Assembly (NCBI GenBank): GCA_026983855.1
Contig: JALSTE010000435.1
Span: 1 to 11,429, forward strand
Length of the DNA: 11,429 nt
Source: Acidimicrobiia bacterium
GTDB lineage: Bacteria > Actinomycetota > Acidimicrobiia > Acidimicrobiales > Poriferisodalaceae
Reading direction: 5' to 3'
In this document: in pieces, positions 1 through 5,732 of the stretch
How the letters are laid out: every line of letters begins with the position of its first letter
Numbering within the stretch: position 1 is the stretch's first letter
The notes under the pieces: generated by a model
What the model saw: only the letters and a program-made list of their open reading frames with translations
Databases searched by the model: none
What the model was told of the DNA's origin: nothing
Translations under genes and position numbers: made by a program

Positions 1-871
1 CCGGTCTCAGTGGGTTGACGCCAACATCAAGTCCTTCCAGCGCCTGCTACGTCCGCTCACCGACAAGCTCGAGGAGAAGCTGAGGCCCGGACCGACCGCG
101 GGGCTCACCCGCAAGGTCGCCGGCGCCGAGCTGGGTCTGGTTCTGGGTTGGATGTCCAAGAGGGTGCTGGGCCAGTACGACCTGCTGCTCACCGAGGATG
201 AGGACCCCGATGACCAGGACATCGTCTACTACGTGGGTCCCAACGTGCTGGCCATCGAGAAGAGGTACGCCTTCCCCCCCGGGGAGTTCAGGCTGTGGTT
301 GGCCCTCCATGAGCTGACCCACCGGGCCCAGTTCACGGGCGTGCCGTGGATGAGGGAGCACTTCCTGGGGCTGGTGAAGGCCACCCTGGAGTCGGCTGAC
401 CCCGACCCCGAACGGATCCTGGCCGGGGTACGCAAGATCATCAGCGAGAAGCGCCAGGGCCGGGATCCCCTCGAGGGGGGTCTGGCCCTGCTGTTCGCCA
501 CCGACGAGCAGAAGGCCGTCCTGGACCGGGTGTCGGGTCTGATGAGCCTGCTGGAGGGTCACGGAGACGTCACGATGGGTCGGGCCGGGGCCGGTGAGGT
601 CCCGGGTTCGGAGAGGTTCCACCGGGTGCTGCACGATCGTCGGAACAACCGTCGGGGCGCGGCCAGGTTGCTCCAGAAGCTCATGGGGATGGAGGCCAAG
701 CTGGCCCAGTACGCCCTCGGTGAGGCGTTCATCGAGGTGGTCGAACTGGACCGGGGCCCCGAGGGCCTGGCCGTCGTGTGGGAGGCGGCCGATCACCTGC
801 CGTCGATGGAGGAGATCCGTGATCCCTCCCTGTGGTTGAGTCGGGTCCGTCCCCCGGTGCCGGCGGACTGA
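1..871 (+). CDS. Zincin_2 (DUF2342) family zinc-dependent metalloprotease-like protein, 5'-partial
   Basis: The reading frame is open from base 2 to the TGA at 869-871, so the start lies left of the window; the ATG at 152 is internal. The residues before it (WVDANIKSFQRLLRPLTDKL and a Gly/Leu-rich helix ending in VLGQYD) are typical family sequence. Seen: YVGPN near 232-246, then the zinc site HELTHRAQF with HELTH at 308-322, and a later LEGHGD, whose Glu is a possible third zinc ligand. Family knowledge: this is the Zincin_2/DUF2342 family of actinobacteria. One subfamily is found in coenzyme F420 producers, and the wording around the zinc site (FPP...RLWLALHE.THRAQF) resembles it; the actual substrate is unknown. 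It lies four bases before tilS and is probably cotranscribed with it, as in mycobacteria (Rv3626c-tilS-hpt). Sure of the family, unsure of any enzymatic role. Confidence 0.9.
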   Translation, partial: RSQWVDANIKSFQRLLRPLTDKLEEKLRPGPTAGLTRKVAGAELGLVLGWMSKRVLGQYDLLLTEDEDPDDQDIVYYVGPNVLAIEKRYAFPPGEFRLWLALHELTHRAQFTGVPWMREHFLGLVKATLESADPDPERILAGVRKIISEKRQGRDPLEGGLALLFATDEQKAVLDRVSGLMSLLEGHGDVTMGRAGAGEVPGSERFHRVLHDRRNNRRGAARLLQKLMGMEAKLAQYALGEAFIEVVELDRGPEGLAVVWEAADHLPSMEEIRDPSLWLSRVRPPVPAD

Positions 872-875
872 CGCC

Positions 876-1769
876 GTGACCGAGGAGCTCGGCGCCCCGG
901 CGGGCCTCCTCGACCGGCTGGCGGAGCGCTGTCGGTTTCCGGTCGGAGCCGCTTCGGTGACCTGCGCGGTATCGGGCGGGGCTGATTCCCTGGCCCTGCT
1001 GGTGCTGGCCCGCCACACCGGTAGGGAGGTGACCGCCATCCACGTGGACCACGGTCTGAGGGAGGGCTCCCGGGCCGAGTCCGAGGTGGTGGCGGCGGCG
1101 GCGTCCCGGTTCGGGGCCCGTTTCGAGTCCCGGCGGGTGGAGGTGGGTGAGGGGGCGAATCTCGAGGCCCGGGCCCGGGTGGCCCGCTACGGTGTCCTAC
1201 CCGGGGACGTGCTCACCGGCCACACCGCCGACGACCAGGCCGAGACCGTGCTGCTACAACTACTGCGGGGCGGGGCTCTCGACGCCCTGGCGGCCATGAG
1301 GCCCGACCGACGTCCACTGTTGGGTCTGCGACGTCACGAGACCGAGGCCCTGTGCGCCGAACTGGGGCTCGAACCGGTACGCGATCCCTCCAACAGGGAT
1401 CCACGTTTCCGCCGCAATCGGGTGAGGTCGGAGGTGTTGCCGCTGCTGAGGGACGTGTTCGAGCGCGATCCGGTGCCCCTGCTGGCCCGAAGTGCCGGTC
1501 TGGCCCGTGATGAGGTGGACCTGCTGGACTCCCTGGCCGCTGAATTGGACCCCTCCGACGTCTCGGCCCTGATCGGTGGTCACCCGGCCCTGGCCCGCCG
1601 GGCCCTGCGACGTTGGCTCCGTCGTGGGGGTCATCCGCCCGACGCCGCCACGGTTCAGAGGGTGATGGACGTGGCCCGGGGGCGGGCCCGGGCCACCGAC
1701 GTCGGGGCCGGACGCAGGGTGAGGAGGTCGCGGGGTCGTTTGTTTCTGGAGGGTCCCGGGATGGAGTGA
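876..1769 (+). CDS. tilS: tRNA(Ile)-lysidine synthetase TilS
   Basis: Cytoplasmic ATP-dependent ligase that joins lysine to C34 of the CAU-anticodon tRNA-Ile, so that it reads AUA instead of AUG. The 297-residue product has the N-type ATP pyrophosphatase loop SGGADS (residues 33-38), HVDHGLR (56-62) and GHTADDQAETVLLQLLRG (115-132). The tRNA-contacting segment has DPSN at 170-173 followed by RNRVR (180-184). The C-terminal part is short, close to other actinobacterial TilS proteins (M. tuberculosis about 320 residues) and well below the roughly 430 residues of E. coli, so a full C-terminal TilS domain is not evident. Start: GTG at 876, four bases after the preceding stop. No good ribosome binding site is visible, so translational coupling with the upstream metalloprotease gene is likely. 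It ends at TGA 1767-1769, before a hairpin. Confidence 0.95.
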   Translation: MTEELGAPAGLLDRLAERCRFPVGAASVTCAVSGGADSLALLVLARHTGREVTAIHVDHGLREGSRAESEVVAAAASRFGARFESRRVEVGEGANLEARARVARYGVLPGDVLTGHTADDQAETVLLQLLRGGALDALAAMRPDRRPLLGLRRHETEALCAELGLEPVRDPSNRDPRFRRNRVRSEVLPLLRDVFERDPVPLLARSAGLARDEVDLLDSLAAELDPSDVSALIGGHPALARRALRRWLRRGGHPPDAATVQRVMDVARGRARATDVGAGRRVRRSRGRLFLEGPGME

Positions 1770-1797
1770 GGGGTGAGAGAGCCACTGACGGCAGGTG

Positions 1798-1827
1798 GCC
1801 CCCGGGGTCGGGATGGCCCTCGGGGGC
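1798..1827 (+). terminator. Strong hairpin between tilS and hpt, possible U-less terminator
   Basis: GCCCCCGGGG (1798-1807) pairs with CCCTCGGGGGC-type sequence at 1818-1827: ten pairs, nine Watson-Crick and one G-U, with a ten-base loop. There is no T-run after it. Hairpins without a U-tract are common 3' ends in GC-rich actinobacteria, so it may end the metalloprotease-tilS transcript. It also overlaps the place where a -35 element of the hpt promoter would be. The pairing is seen directly; the terminator role is inferred. Confidence 0.45.
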
Positions 1828-1836
1828 GCTGACGGG

Positions 1837-1842
1837 TAGGGT
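1837..1842 (+). promoter_or_regulatory. -10 box of hpt (TAGGGT)
   Basis: TAGGGT fits the actinobacterial TANNNT -10 pattern and ends nine bases before the GTG start of hpt. No Shine-Dalgarno sequence lies between them, so transcription would begin at or within about three bases of the start codon. Its TAG is in frame with hpt and bars any longer N-terminus. No convincing -35. Confidence 0.5.
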
Positions 1843-1851
1843 CCTCGAACC

Positions 1852-2406
1852 GTGGGTATCGACATCATGGGACGGGAAGATCCGAACCTCGGCGACGTGG
1901 TCGTCGGACGGGACGCGATCAAGCACAAGGTGGCCGAACTGGGGCGGAGGCTCACCGAGGACTACGGCGGGAGACCGGTGCTCCTGGTGGGCATCCTCAA
2001 GGGGGCGTGGATGTTCCTCGCCGACCTGGTGAGGGAGATCGAGGCCCCCGTCGAGATCGATTTCATGGCCGTCTCCTCCTACGGGAGCACCACCAGGACC
2101 AGTGGGGTGGTGAGGATCATCAAGGACCTCGAACAGGACATCACCGGCCGGGAGATCGTCCTGGTGGAGGACATTCTCGACAGTGGCCTCACCCTCAGTT
2201 ACCTGCGCAAGACCCTGCTGGCCCGGGGCCCGGCCAGCCTGGAGATCTGCACCCTGCTGGCCCGTGAGGAGCAGCCCGATCTCGAGGAGATGGTTCGCTA
2301 CACCGGTTTCCGGATCCCGGCCGGATGGGTGGTGGGCTACGGACTGGACGTGGATGAGCAGTACCGGAACCTGCCCGACATCGTGTGGTACACCGGTCCC
2401 AAGTGA
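1852..2406 (+). CDS. hpt: Hypoxanthine phosphoribosyltransferase
   Basis: Purine salvage enzyme: transfers ribose-5-phosphate from PRPP to hypoxanthine (and usually guanine) to give IMP or GMP, in the cytoplasm. The 184-residue product has normal family length. Seen: the pyrophosphate-binding segment GILKGAW (47-53), the flexible catalytic loop with SSYGSTT (75-81), the PRPP-binding signature EIVLVEDILDSGLTL (101-115) and the purine-site segment ending GLDVDEQYRNLPDI (164-177). The start GTG 1852 is the first possible one after an in-frame TAG at 1837; an ATG at 1867 (residue 6) is an alternative that keeps the whole domain. No ribosome binding site precedes either, consistent with a leaderless message from TAGGGT at 1837. 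The metalloprotease-tilS-hpt order matches mycobacteria; the ftsH gene often found next in other actinobacteria is absent here. Confidence 0.95.
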   Translation: MGIDIMGREDPNLGDVVVGRDAIKHKVAELGRRLTEDYGGRPVLLVGILKGAWMFLADLVREIEAPVEIDFMAVSSYGSTTRTSGVVRIIKDLEQDITGREIVLVEDILDSGLTLSYLRKTLLARGPASLEICTLLAREEQPDLEEMVRYTGFRIPAGWVVGYGLDVDEQYRNLPDIVWYTGPK

Positions 2407-2410
2407 GTCC

Positions 2411-2438
2411 GGGTCCCGGTGGGAACGGTGGCGGACCC
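2411..2438 (+). terminator. Weak inverted repeat downstream of hpt
   Basis: GGGTCC (2411-2416) can pair with GGACCC (2433-2438) across a 16-base loop, just after the hpt stop. An overlapping alternative pairs GTCCG (2407-2411) with CGGAC (2432-2436). There is no T-run. It could be a weak 3' end signal, or chance in GC-rich DNA. Confidence 0.2.
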
Positions 2439-2494
2439 ATCCCCGTCGTCAACTAAGCTGCCAATCGGACTGGGAGTCCCGGGTCTGGTTGGGC

Positions 2495-2500
2495 TAGCAT
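2495..2500 (+). promoter_or_regulatory. -10 box of the pseudophosphatase gene (TAGCAT)
   Basis: TAGCAT matches the TAGNNT boxes of neighbouring genes. Starting about seven bases downstream, the transcript would have a leader of about 30 bases before the ATG at 2537, which is preceded by the purine-rich GGGGGAAA. So this gene would be leadered, unlike most of its neighbours. No clear -35 is visible. TAAGCT at 2454-2459 is a second, weaker candidate. Confidence 0.4.
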
Positions 2501-2536
2501 CCGCCGATCAGTGCAGTTGGCGGCGTACGGGGGAAA

Positions 2537-3061
2537 ATGAAGGGCAAGTGGGCCGAGGGAATCCGGCCGAGGAACTTCGCCTGGGTGATCAAGAACCATC
2601 TGGCGGTCAGTGAACGTCCCGGTGGTTACGGGTCTAGTCACCGTCGCGTGAGGCGCCAGGAGGAGATCATCTGGATCCGGCAGCAGGAGTTCGACTGCGT
2701 GATCTCCCTGATCGGTGCCCCCCACAACCTCCACAACTACGACGAACTGGGGTTGCGGGCCCTGCACCGTCCCTTTCCCGTCGGGCCCGCGAACGACGAG
2801 ACCCTCGTCACCCTCGATCGTCTGTATTCCGAGATCCGGGAACTCACCCGGCGGAACCTCAAGGTCCTCGTCCACCATGAGGAGGTCAACGACCGTGTGC
2901 TCGGGCTGATGGCGGGCTATCTGGTCTGGACCGCCATGGTGCCCGATCAGCCCCGGGCGGTGGTGATGACCGAGCGGATATTCGGTCGGAAGATCGGGTC
3001 GATGGGCCGTAGCATCGTGGCCGCGGCCGATCGTGCCGCCGACATGCACCGCGCCGGCTGA
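2537..3061 (+). CDS. Dual-specificity-phosphatase-like protein lacking the catalytic cysteine (putative pseudophosphatase)
   Basis: 174 residues, no signal peptide or membrane segment. The layout resembles small dual-specificity/tyrosine phosphatases: an opening NFAWVIKNHLAVSERPG (13-29), a long helix before FDCVISL (52-58; compare the usual 'G.d.VvsL'), HRPFPVG (77-83) where such enzymes carry the general-acid Asp ('P.pD'), then the strand LKVLVHHEEVNDR (108-120) where the HC(X5)R loop should be. The match to HC(X5)R is exact in spacing, but Cys is His114 (CAT, 2876-2878), the loop glycines are gone, and only Arg120 (CGT, 2894-2896) remains. The C-terminal ERIFGRKIG (146-154) also fits the family's last helix. 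Inference: a fold kept without phosphatase chemistry, perhaps for phosphate or protein binding. The start ATG follows a purine-rich GGGGGAAA. It lies between hpt and lysS, 104 bases before lysS. The fold call rests on pattern reading only. Confidence 0.6.
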   Translation: MKGKWAEGIRPRNFAWVIKNHLAVSERPGGYGSSHRRVRRQEEIIWIRQQEFDCVISLIGAPHNLHNYDELGLRALHRPFPVGPANDETLVTLDRLYSEIRELTRRNLKVLVHHEEVNDRVLGLMAGYLVWTAMVPDQPRAVVMTERIFGRKIGSMGRSIVAAADRAADMHRAG

Positions 3062-3153
3062 GACCCACGGTCCAATCCCGGCAGATCCGTCGATGACCCC
3101 CAGTCCCCACCGGCGGGCCCGACCCCTGCCCGGATACCCGGCCCTTGACCAAT

Positions 3154-3157
3154 GAGG
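3154..3157 (+). promoter_or_regulatory. Ribosome binding site favouring the ATG start of lysS
   Basis: GAGG lies eight bases before the ATG at 3166. This supports that start over the in-frame TTG at 3145, which has no purine-rich site in front of it. No TAGNNT box is found in the 104 bases between the previous gene and lysS, so lysS may be read through from the upstream gene. Confidence 0.45.
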
Positions 3158-3165
3158 CCCAGATC

Positions 3166-4617
3166 ATGACCGAAATTCCCTACCGGTTCGACAAGAGCGC
3201 ATCGGTGGCCGAGATCAGGGAGATGTTCCCCGATCTCGAACCCGGAACGGAAACCGATCACGAGGTCTCCGTGGCCGGCCGGTTGATGCTCCGACGGGTG
3301 CAGGGCAAGCTGGCGTTCGCCACCCTGGCCGACGCCACCGGCCGAATACAGCTCTTCGCCCCGGCCCGGTCCACGGAGAATTTCGAGGAGTTCTGCTCGC
3401 TGAACCTGGGGGACTGGATCGGGGTGCGGGGGATCGTCATGGTCACCCGCCGGGGTGAGTTGAGCGTGAGGGTCGATCACTGGGAGCTTCTGGCCCCGAC
3501 CCGACGGCCCTTCCCCGACAAGTGGCACGGGATCACCGACACCGACACCCGGTACCGCCAGCGCTACGTCGACATGTGGGTCACCGAAGAGGCTCGTCGG
3601 ACGCTCGAGCTACGGAGTCGGGTGGTGTCCGCCATCCGGAGATTCCTGGAGGATCGGGGCTTCATGGAGGTGGAGACCCCCATCCTCCATCCCCTCCCCG
3701 GAGGGGCTCTGGCCCGGCCCTTCTCCACCCACCACAACGCCCTGGACATGGAGCTCTACCTGCGGATAGCCCCCGAGCTGTATCTCAAGCGGCTCACCGT
3801 GGCCGGGTTCGAGAAGGTCTACGAGATCGGGAGGGTGTTCCGAAACGAGGGTCTGTCCACCCGCCACAATCCCGAGTTCACCATGCTGGAGCTCTACCAG
3901 GCCTATGCCGACTACCGCGACATCATGGAGCTGGTGGAGCAGATGGTCGAGGCGGTGGCCCTGTCGGTGCTCGGAACCACCGTCGTGTCCGTGGGGGGAC
4001 GGGATCTCGACCTGGCCGCGCCCTGGCGGCGGGCCACCATGGAGGATCTGATCGAGGAGACCGCCGGGCTCGTCGTGAATCTCGACACCCCAGTGGAGGA
4101 CCTGAGGCGGATCGCCACCGATCTCGACATACCGATCCGTGATTCCTACGGCCCGGGAAAGCTGATCCTCGAGATATATGAGAAGACCACCGAGTCGACC
4201 CTGTGGGACCCGGTGTTCGTCATGGACTATCCGGTCGAGGTGTCGCCGCTGTCGCGGGAGCACCGATCCCGTCCCGGCTACACCGAGAGGTTCGAGGGAA
4301 TAGTGGCCGGTCGGGAGATCTGCAACGCCTTCTCCGAGCTCACCGACCCCGATGAGCAGGCCCGCCGGTTCGAGGAACAGGCGGCGGAACGGGCTCGGGG
4401 GGACGAGGAGGCGATGGTGGTGGACGCCGACTACCTCAGGGCCCTGGAGTACGGACTACCGCCCACGGGGGGACTCGGGGTGGGTATCGACCGCCTGGTC
4501 ATGCTCCTGGCCGGGACCGAGACCATAAGGGACGTGCTGGCCTTCCCGACCATGAGGCCCGAGCAGGCGGCCGGGGGGACCGACACCGGGGATGGTGGGG
4601 AGGAGCCGGTCCCCTGA
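3166..4617 (+). CDS. lysS: Lysyl-tRNA synthetase, class II
   Basis: Charges tRNA-Lys with lysine using ATP; cytoplasmic homodimer. 483 residues from the ATG chosen here (a TTG at 3145 would add seven). Seen: an N-terminal OB-fold anticodon-binding domain (about 34-110, with FATLADATGRIQLF), class II motif 1 around GFMEVETPIL (165-174), PGGALARPF (178-186), THHNALDMELYLRIAPEL (188-205), motif 2 from VYEIGRVFRNEGLSTRHN (218-235) into the following PEFTMLELYQAYADY, and motif 3 GLPPTGGLGVGIDRL (430-444). All expected catalytic segments are present. The length and lack of an extra membrane domain mark it as plain LysS, not a LysX-type lysinylating fusion. The last 15 residues are Gly/Asp/Glu-rich and probably disordered. 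A hairpin spans its stop codon. Confidence 0.97.
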   Translation: MTEIPYRFDKSASVAEIREMFPDLEPGTETDHEVSVAGRLMLRRVQGKLAFATLADATGRIQLFAPARSTENFEEFCSLNLGDWIGVRGIVMVTRRGELSVRVDHWELLAPTRRPFPDKWHGITDTDTRYRQRYVDMWVTEEARRTLELRSRVVSAIRRFLEDRGFMEVETPILHPLPGGALARPFSTHHNALDMELYLRIAPELYLKRLTVAGFEKVYEIGRVFRNEGLSTRHNPEFTMLELYQAYADYRDIMELVEQMVEAVALSVLGTTVVSVGGRDLDLAAPWRRATMEDLIEETAGLVVNLDTPVEDLRRIATDLDIPIRDSYGPGKLILEIYEKTTESTLWDPVFVMDYPVEVSPLSREHRSRPGYTERFEGIVAGREICNAFSELTDPDEQARRFEEQAAERARGDEEAMVVDADYLRALEYGLPPTGGLGVGIDRLVMLLAGTETIRDVLAFPTMRPEQAAGGTDTGDGGEEPVP

Positions 4618-4655
4618 TCGGCTCCCTGGTCGACCTGGGAGGGGATCTGTTCCCC
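4602..4655 (+). terminator. Two hairpins at the 3' end of lysS
   Basis: GGAGCCG (4602-4608) pairs perfectly with CGGCTCC (4619-4625), seven pairs, ten-base loop; the lysS stop TGA (4615-4617) lies inside the loop. A second stem, GGGGA (4641-4645) with TCCCC (4651-4655), follows with a five-base loop. No T-run follows either. They may act as a U-less terminator or protect the 3' end; the second lies where the -35 of the next promoter would be. Confidence 0.35.
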
Positions 4656-4673
4656 ATCGGTCCGGAGGGGCGC

Positions 4674-4679
4674 TAGCTT
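4674..4679 (+). promoter_or_regulatory. -10 box of the rightward polyprenyl synthase gene (TAGCTT)
   Basis: TAGCTT, then exactly six bases, then GTG at 4686. With no ribosome binding site in the six bases, the transcript should begin at or next to the start codon. A possible poor -35, TTCCCC, lies 18 bases upstream (4650-4655). The TAG is in frame and blocks a longer N-terminus. Confidence 0.6.
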
Positions 4680-4685
4680 CCGGGC

Positions 4686-5675
4686 GTGGACATCGACTAC
4701 CTGGGACGCCTGCTGGCGATCGACGACCTCGGTGCGAGGATCGGCGCGGTCGAGGACCGCATGCTCGAGGCCCTCCTGGTGGACTCCACGGTCCTGGGTT
4801 CCCCCTCGGCCCGGGTGGCCTCGGGCGGTGGCAAGCGTCTACGGCCGATACTGGCCCTGGCGGCGGCGAACATCGAGGATCGCTTCGACAGTGCCGTGAT
4901 CTCCGCCGCCACCTCCGTGGAACTGGTCCAGGTCGGGTCACTGGTCCACGACGACATCTTCGATCTGGCCGCCACCCGGCGCGGCGTCCCCACGATCAAC
5001 TCCGTGGAGGGGGATCACCAGGCGATCCTGGCGGGGGACTTCATCCTGGCCCGGGCGGGGGTCCAGGCCTCGCGGGTGGGGGCCGAGGCGGCCCGGGTGC
5101 TGGCGGCCACGGTGGTGGAACTCTGCGTGGGCCAACATCTGGAGACCCGTCGCCTGGGGGCTCTGGACCGTTCCATAGAGGAACATTTCGCCTCCATCGA
5201 GGCCAAGACCGCATCGCTGTTCGACGTGTCCTGCCGCATTGGGTCCCTCGCCGCCGAGGCCGACACCGCGACCGTGGCCGCCCTCGGCCGCTTCGGACGC
5301 AACTACGGGATGGCCTTCCAGATCATCGACGACGTGCTGGACCTGATCGCCGATCCGGTGAGGCTCGGGAAGCCGGTGGGAAGTGATGTCCGGGCCGGGG
5401 TGTACACGCTCCCGGTGCTGGAGGTGATGAACGGGCCCCAGGGAGACGATCTCCGGCGTCTGCTGGTCACCGAGGACGTGGACGAGGCGGTCTCGGCCCG
5501 GGTGGCGGAACTGGTCTCGGAGACCGGTGCGGTGGAGCGGGCGCTGTCCGTGGCCGTGGATTTCGAGAGGGCGGCGGTGGACGCCCTCGAGGGGCTCGGC
5601 GAGCATCCCACGATCGTGGGGCTGCGGGCTTTCCCCGGGGCCTACCGTGAGTGGGCCATGGAGACCCTCACCTGA
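4686..5675 (+). CDS. Trans-polyprenyl diphosphate synthase (polyprenyl_synt family), rightward copy
   Basis: Adds isopentenyl diphosphate units head-to-tail to an allylic diphosphate; cytoplasmic. 329 residues. Seen: GGKR (48-51), first Asp-rich motif DDIFD (89-93) with the following RR (98-99), and second Asp-rich motif DDVLD (215-219) with GKPVGSD after it. The fifth residue before the first motif is a small Gly (84), where short-chain (C15) enzymes carry a bulky aromatic residue; by established chain-length rules this suggests a longer product (C20 or more), such as a menaquinone side chain or lipid-carrier precursor. The exact length cannot be told from sequence. The start GTG 4686 is fixed by the in-frame TAG at 4674 and by the leaderless promoter layout. 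A second, clearly diverged synthase is encoded on the other strand beyond the acyl-CoA dehydrogenase. Confidence 0.9.
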   Translation: MDIDYLGRLLAIDDLGARIGAVEDRMLEALLVDSTVLGSPSARVASGGGKRLRPILALAAANIEDRFDSAVISAATSVELVQVGSLVHDDIFDLAATRRGVPTINSVEGDHQAILAGDFILARAGVQASRVGAEAARVLAATVVELCVGQHLETRRLGALDRSIEEHFASIEAKTASLFDVSCRIGSLAAEADTATVAALGRFGRNYGMAFQIIDDVLDLIADPVRLGKPVGSDVRAGVYTLPVLEVMNGPQGDDLRRLLVTEDVDEAVSARVAELVSETGAVERALSVAVDFERAAVDALEGLGEHPTIVGLRAFPGAYREWAMETLT

Positions 5676-5698
5676 ATCCGTCGTCGTGCGGCGGTTTC

Positions 5699-5715
5699 GG
5701 CCCCTGTTCGGGGCC
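5699..5715 (+). other. Hairpin upstream of the acyl-CoA dehydrogenase promoter
   Basis: GGCCCC (5699-5704) pairs with GGGGCC (5710-5715) around the loop TGTTC. It sits 24-40 bases after the stop of the prenyl synthase and directly before the -10 box at 5721, so it could end the previous transcript or lie inside the promoter. Too short to choose between these; chance is possible. Confidence 0.3.
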
Positions 5716-5720
5716 CGGGG

Positions 5721-5726
5721 TAGCTT
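5721..5726 (+). promoter_or_regulatory. -10 box of the acyl-CoA dehydrogenase gene (TAGCTT)
   Basis: The same hexamer and the same six-base spacing to the start codon as the gene at 4686: TAGCTT, GCGGGT, ATG at 5733. No ribosome binding site lies between, so a leaderless transcript is likely. No convincing -35. Confidence 0.6.
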
Positions 5727-5732
5727 GCGGGT

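Noticed and set aside
47..1039. 330-residue minus-strand open frame opposite the metalloprotease and tilS genes
   Set aside because: It is opposite genes with HELTH and SGGADS motifs, and its composition is that of a GC-rich shadow.
2454..2459. TAAGCT as a leaderless -10 box
   Set aside because: No start codon lies at the six-to-nine-base distance, and the TAGCAT box at 2495 is nearer the gene and fits the local pattern better.
2419..2613. Small plus-strand open frame of 64 residues after hpt
   Set aside because: It overlaps the start of the phosphatase-like gene in another frame, covers the promoter region, and has no recognisable content.
3145..3147. TTG as the lysS start
   Set aside because: It is in frame and possible, but has no ribosome binding site or TAGNNT box at a useful distance. 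The ATG at 3166 has GAGG eight bases upstream and gives the usual LysS N-terminus.
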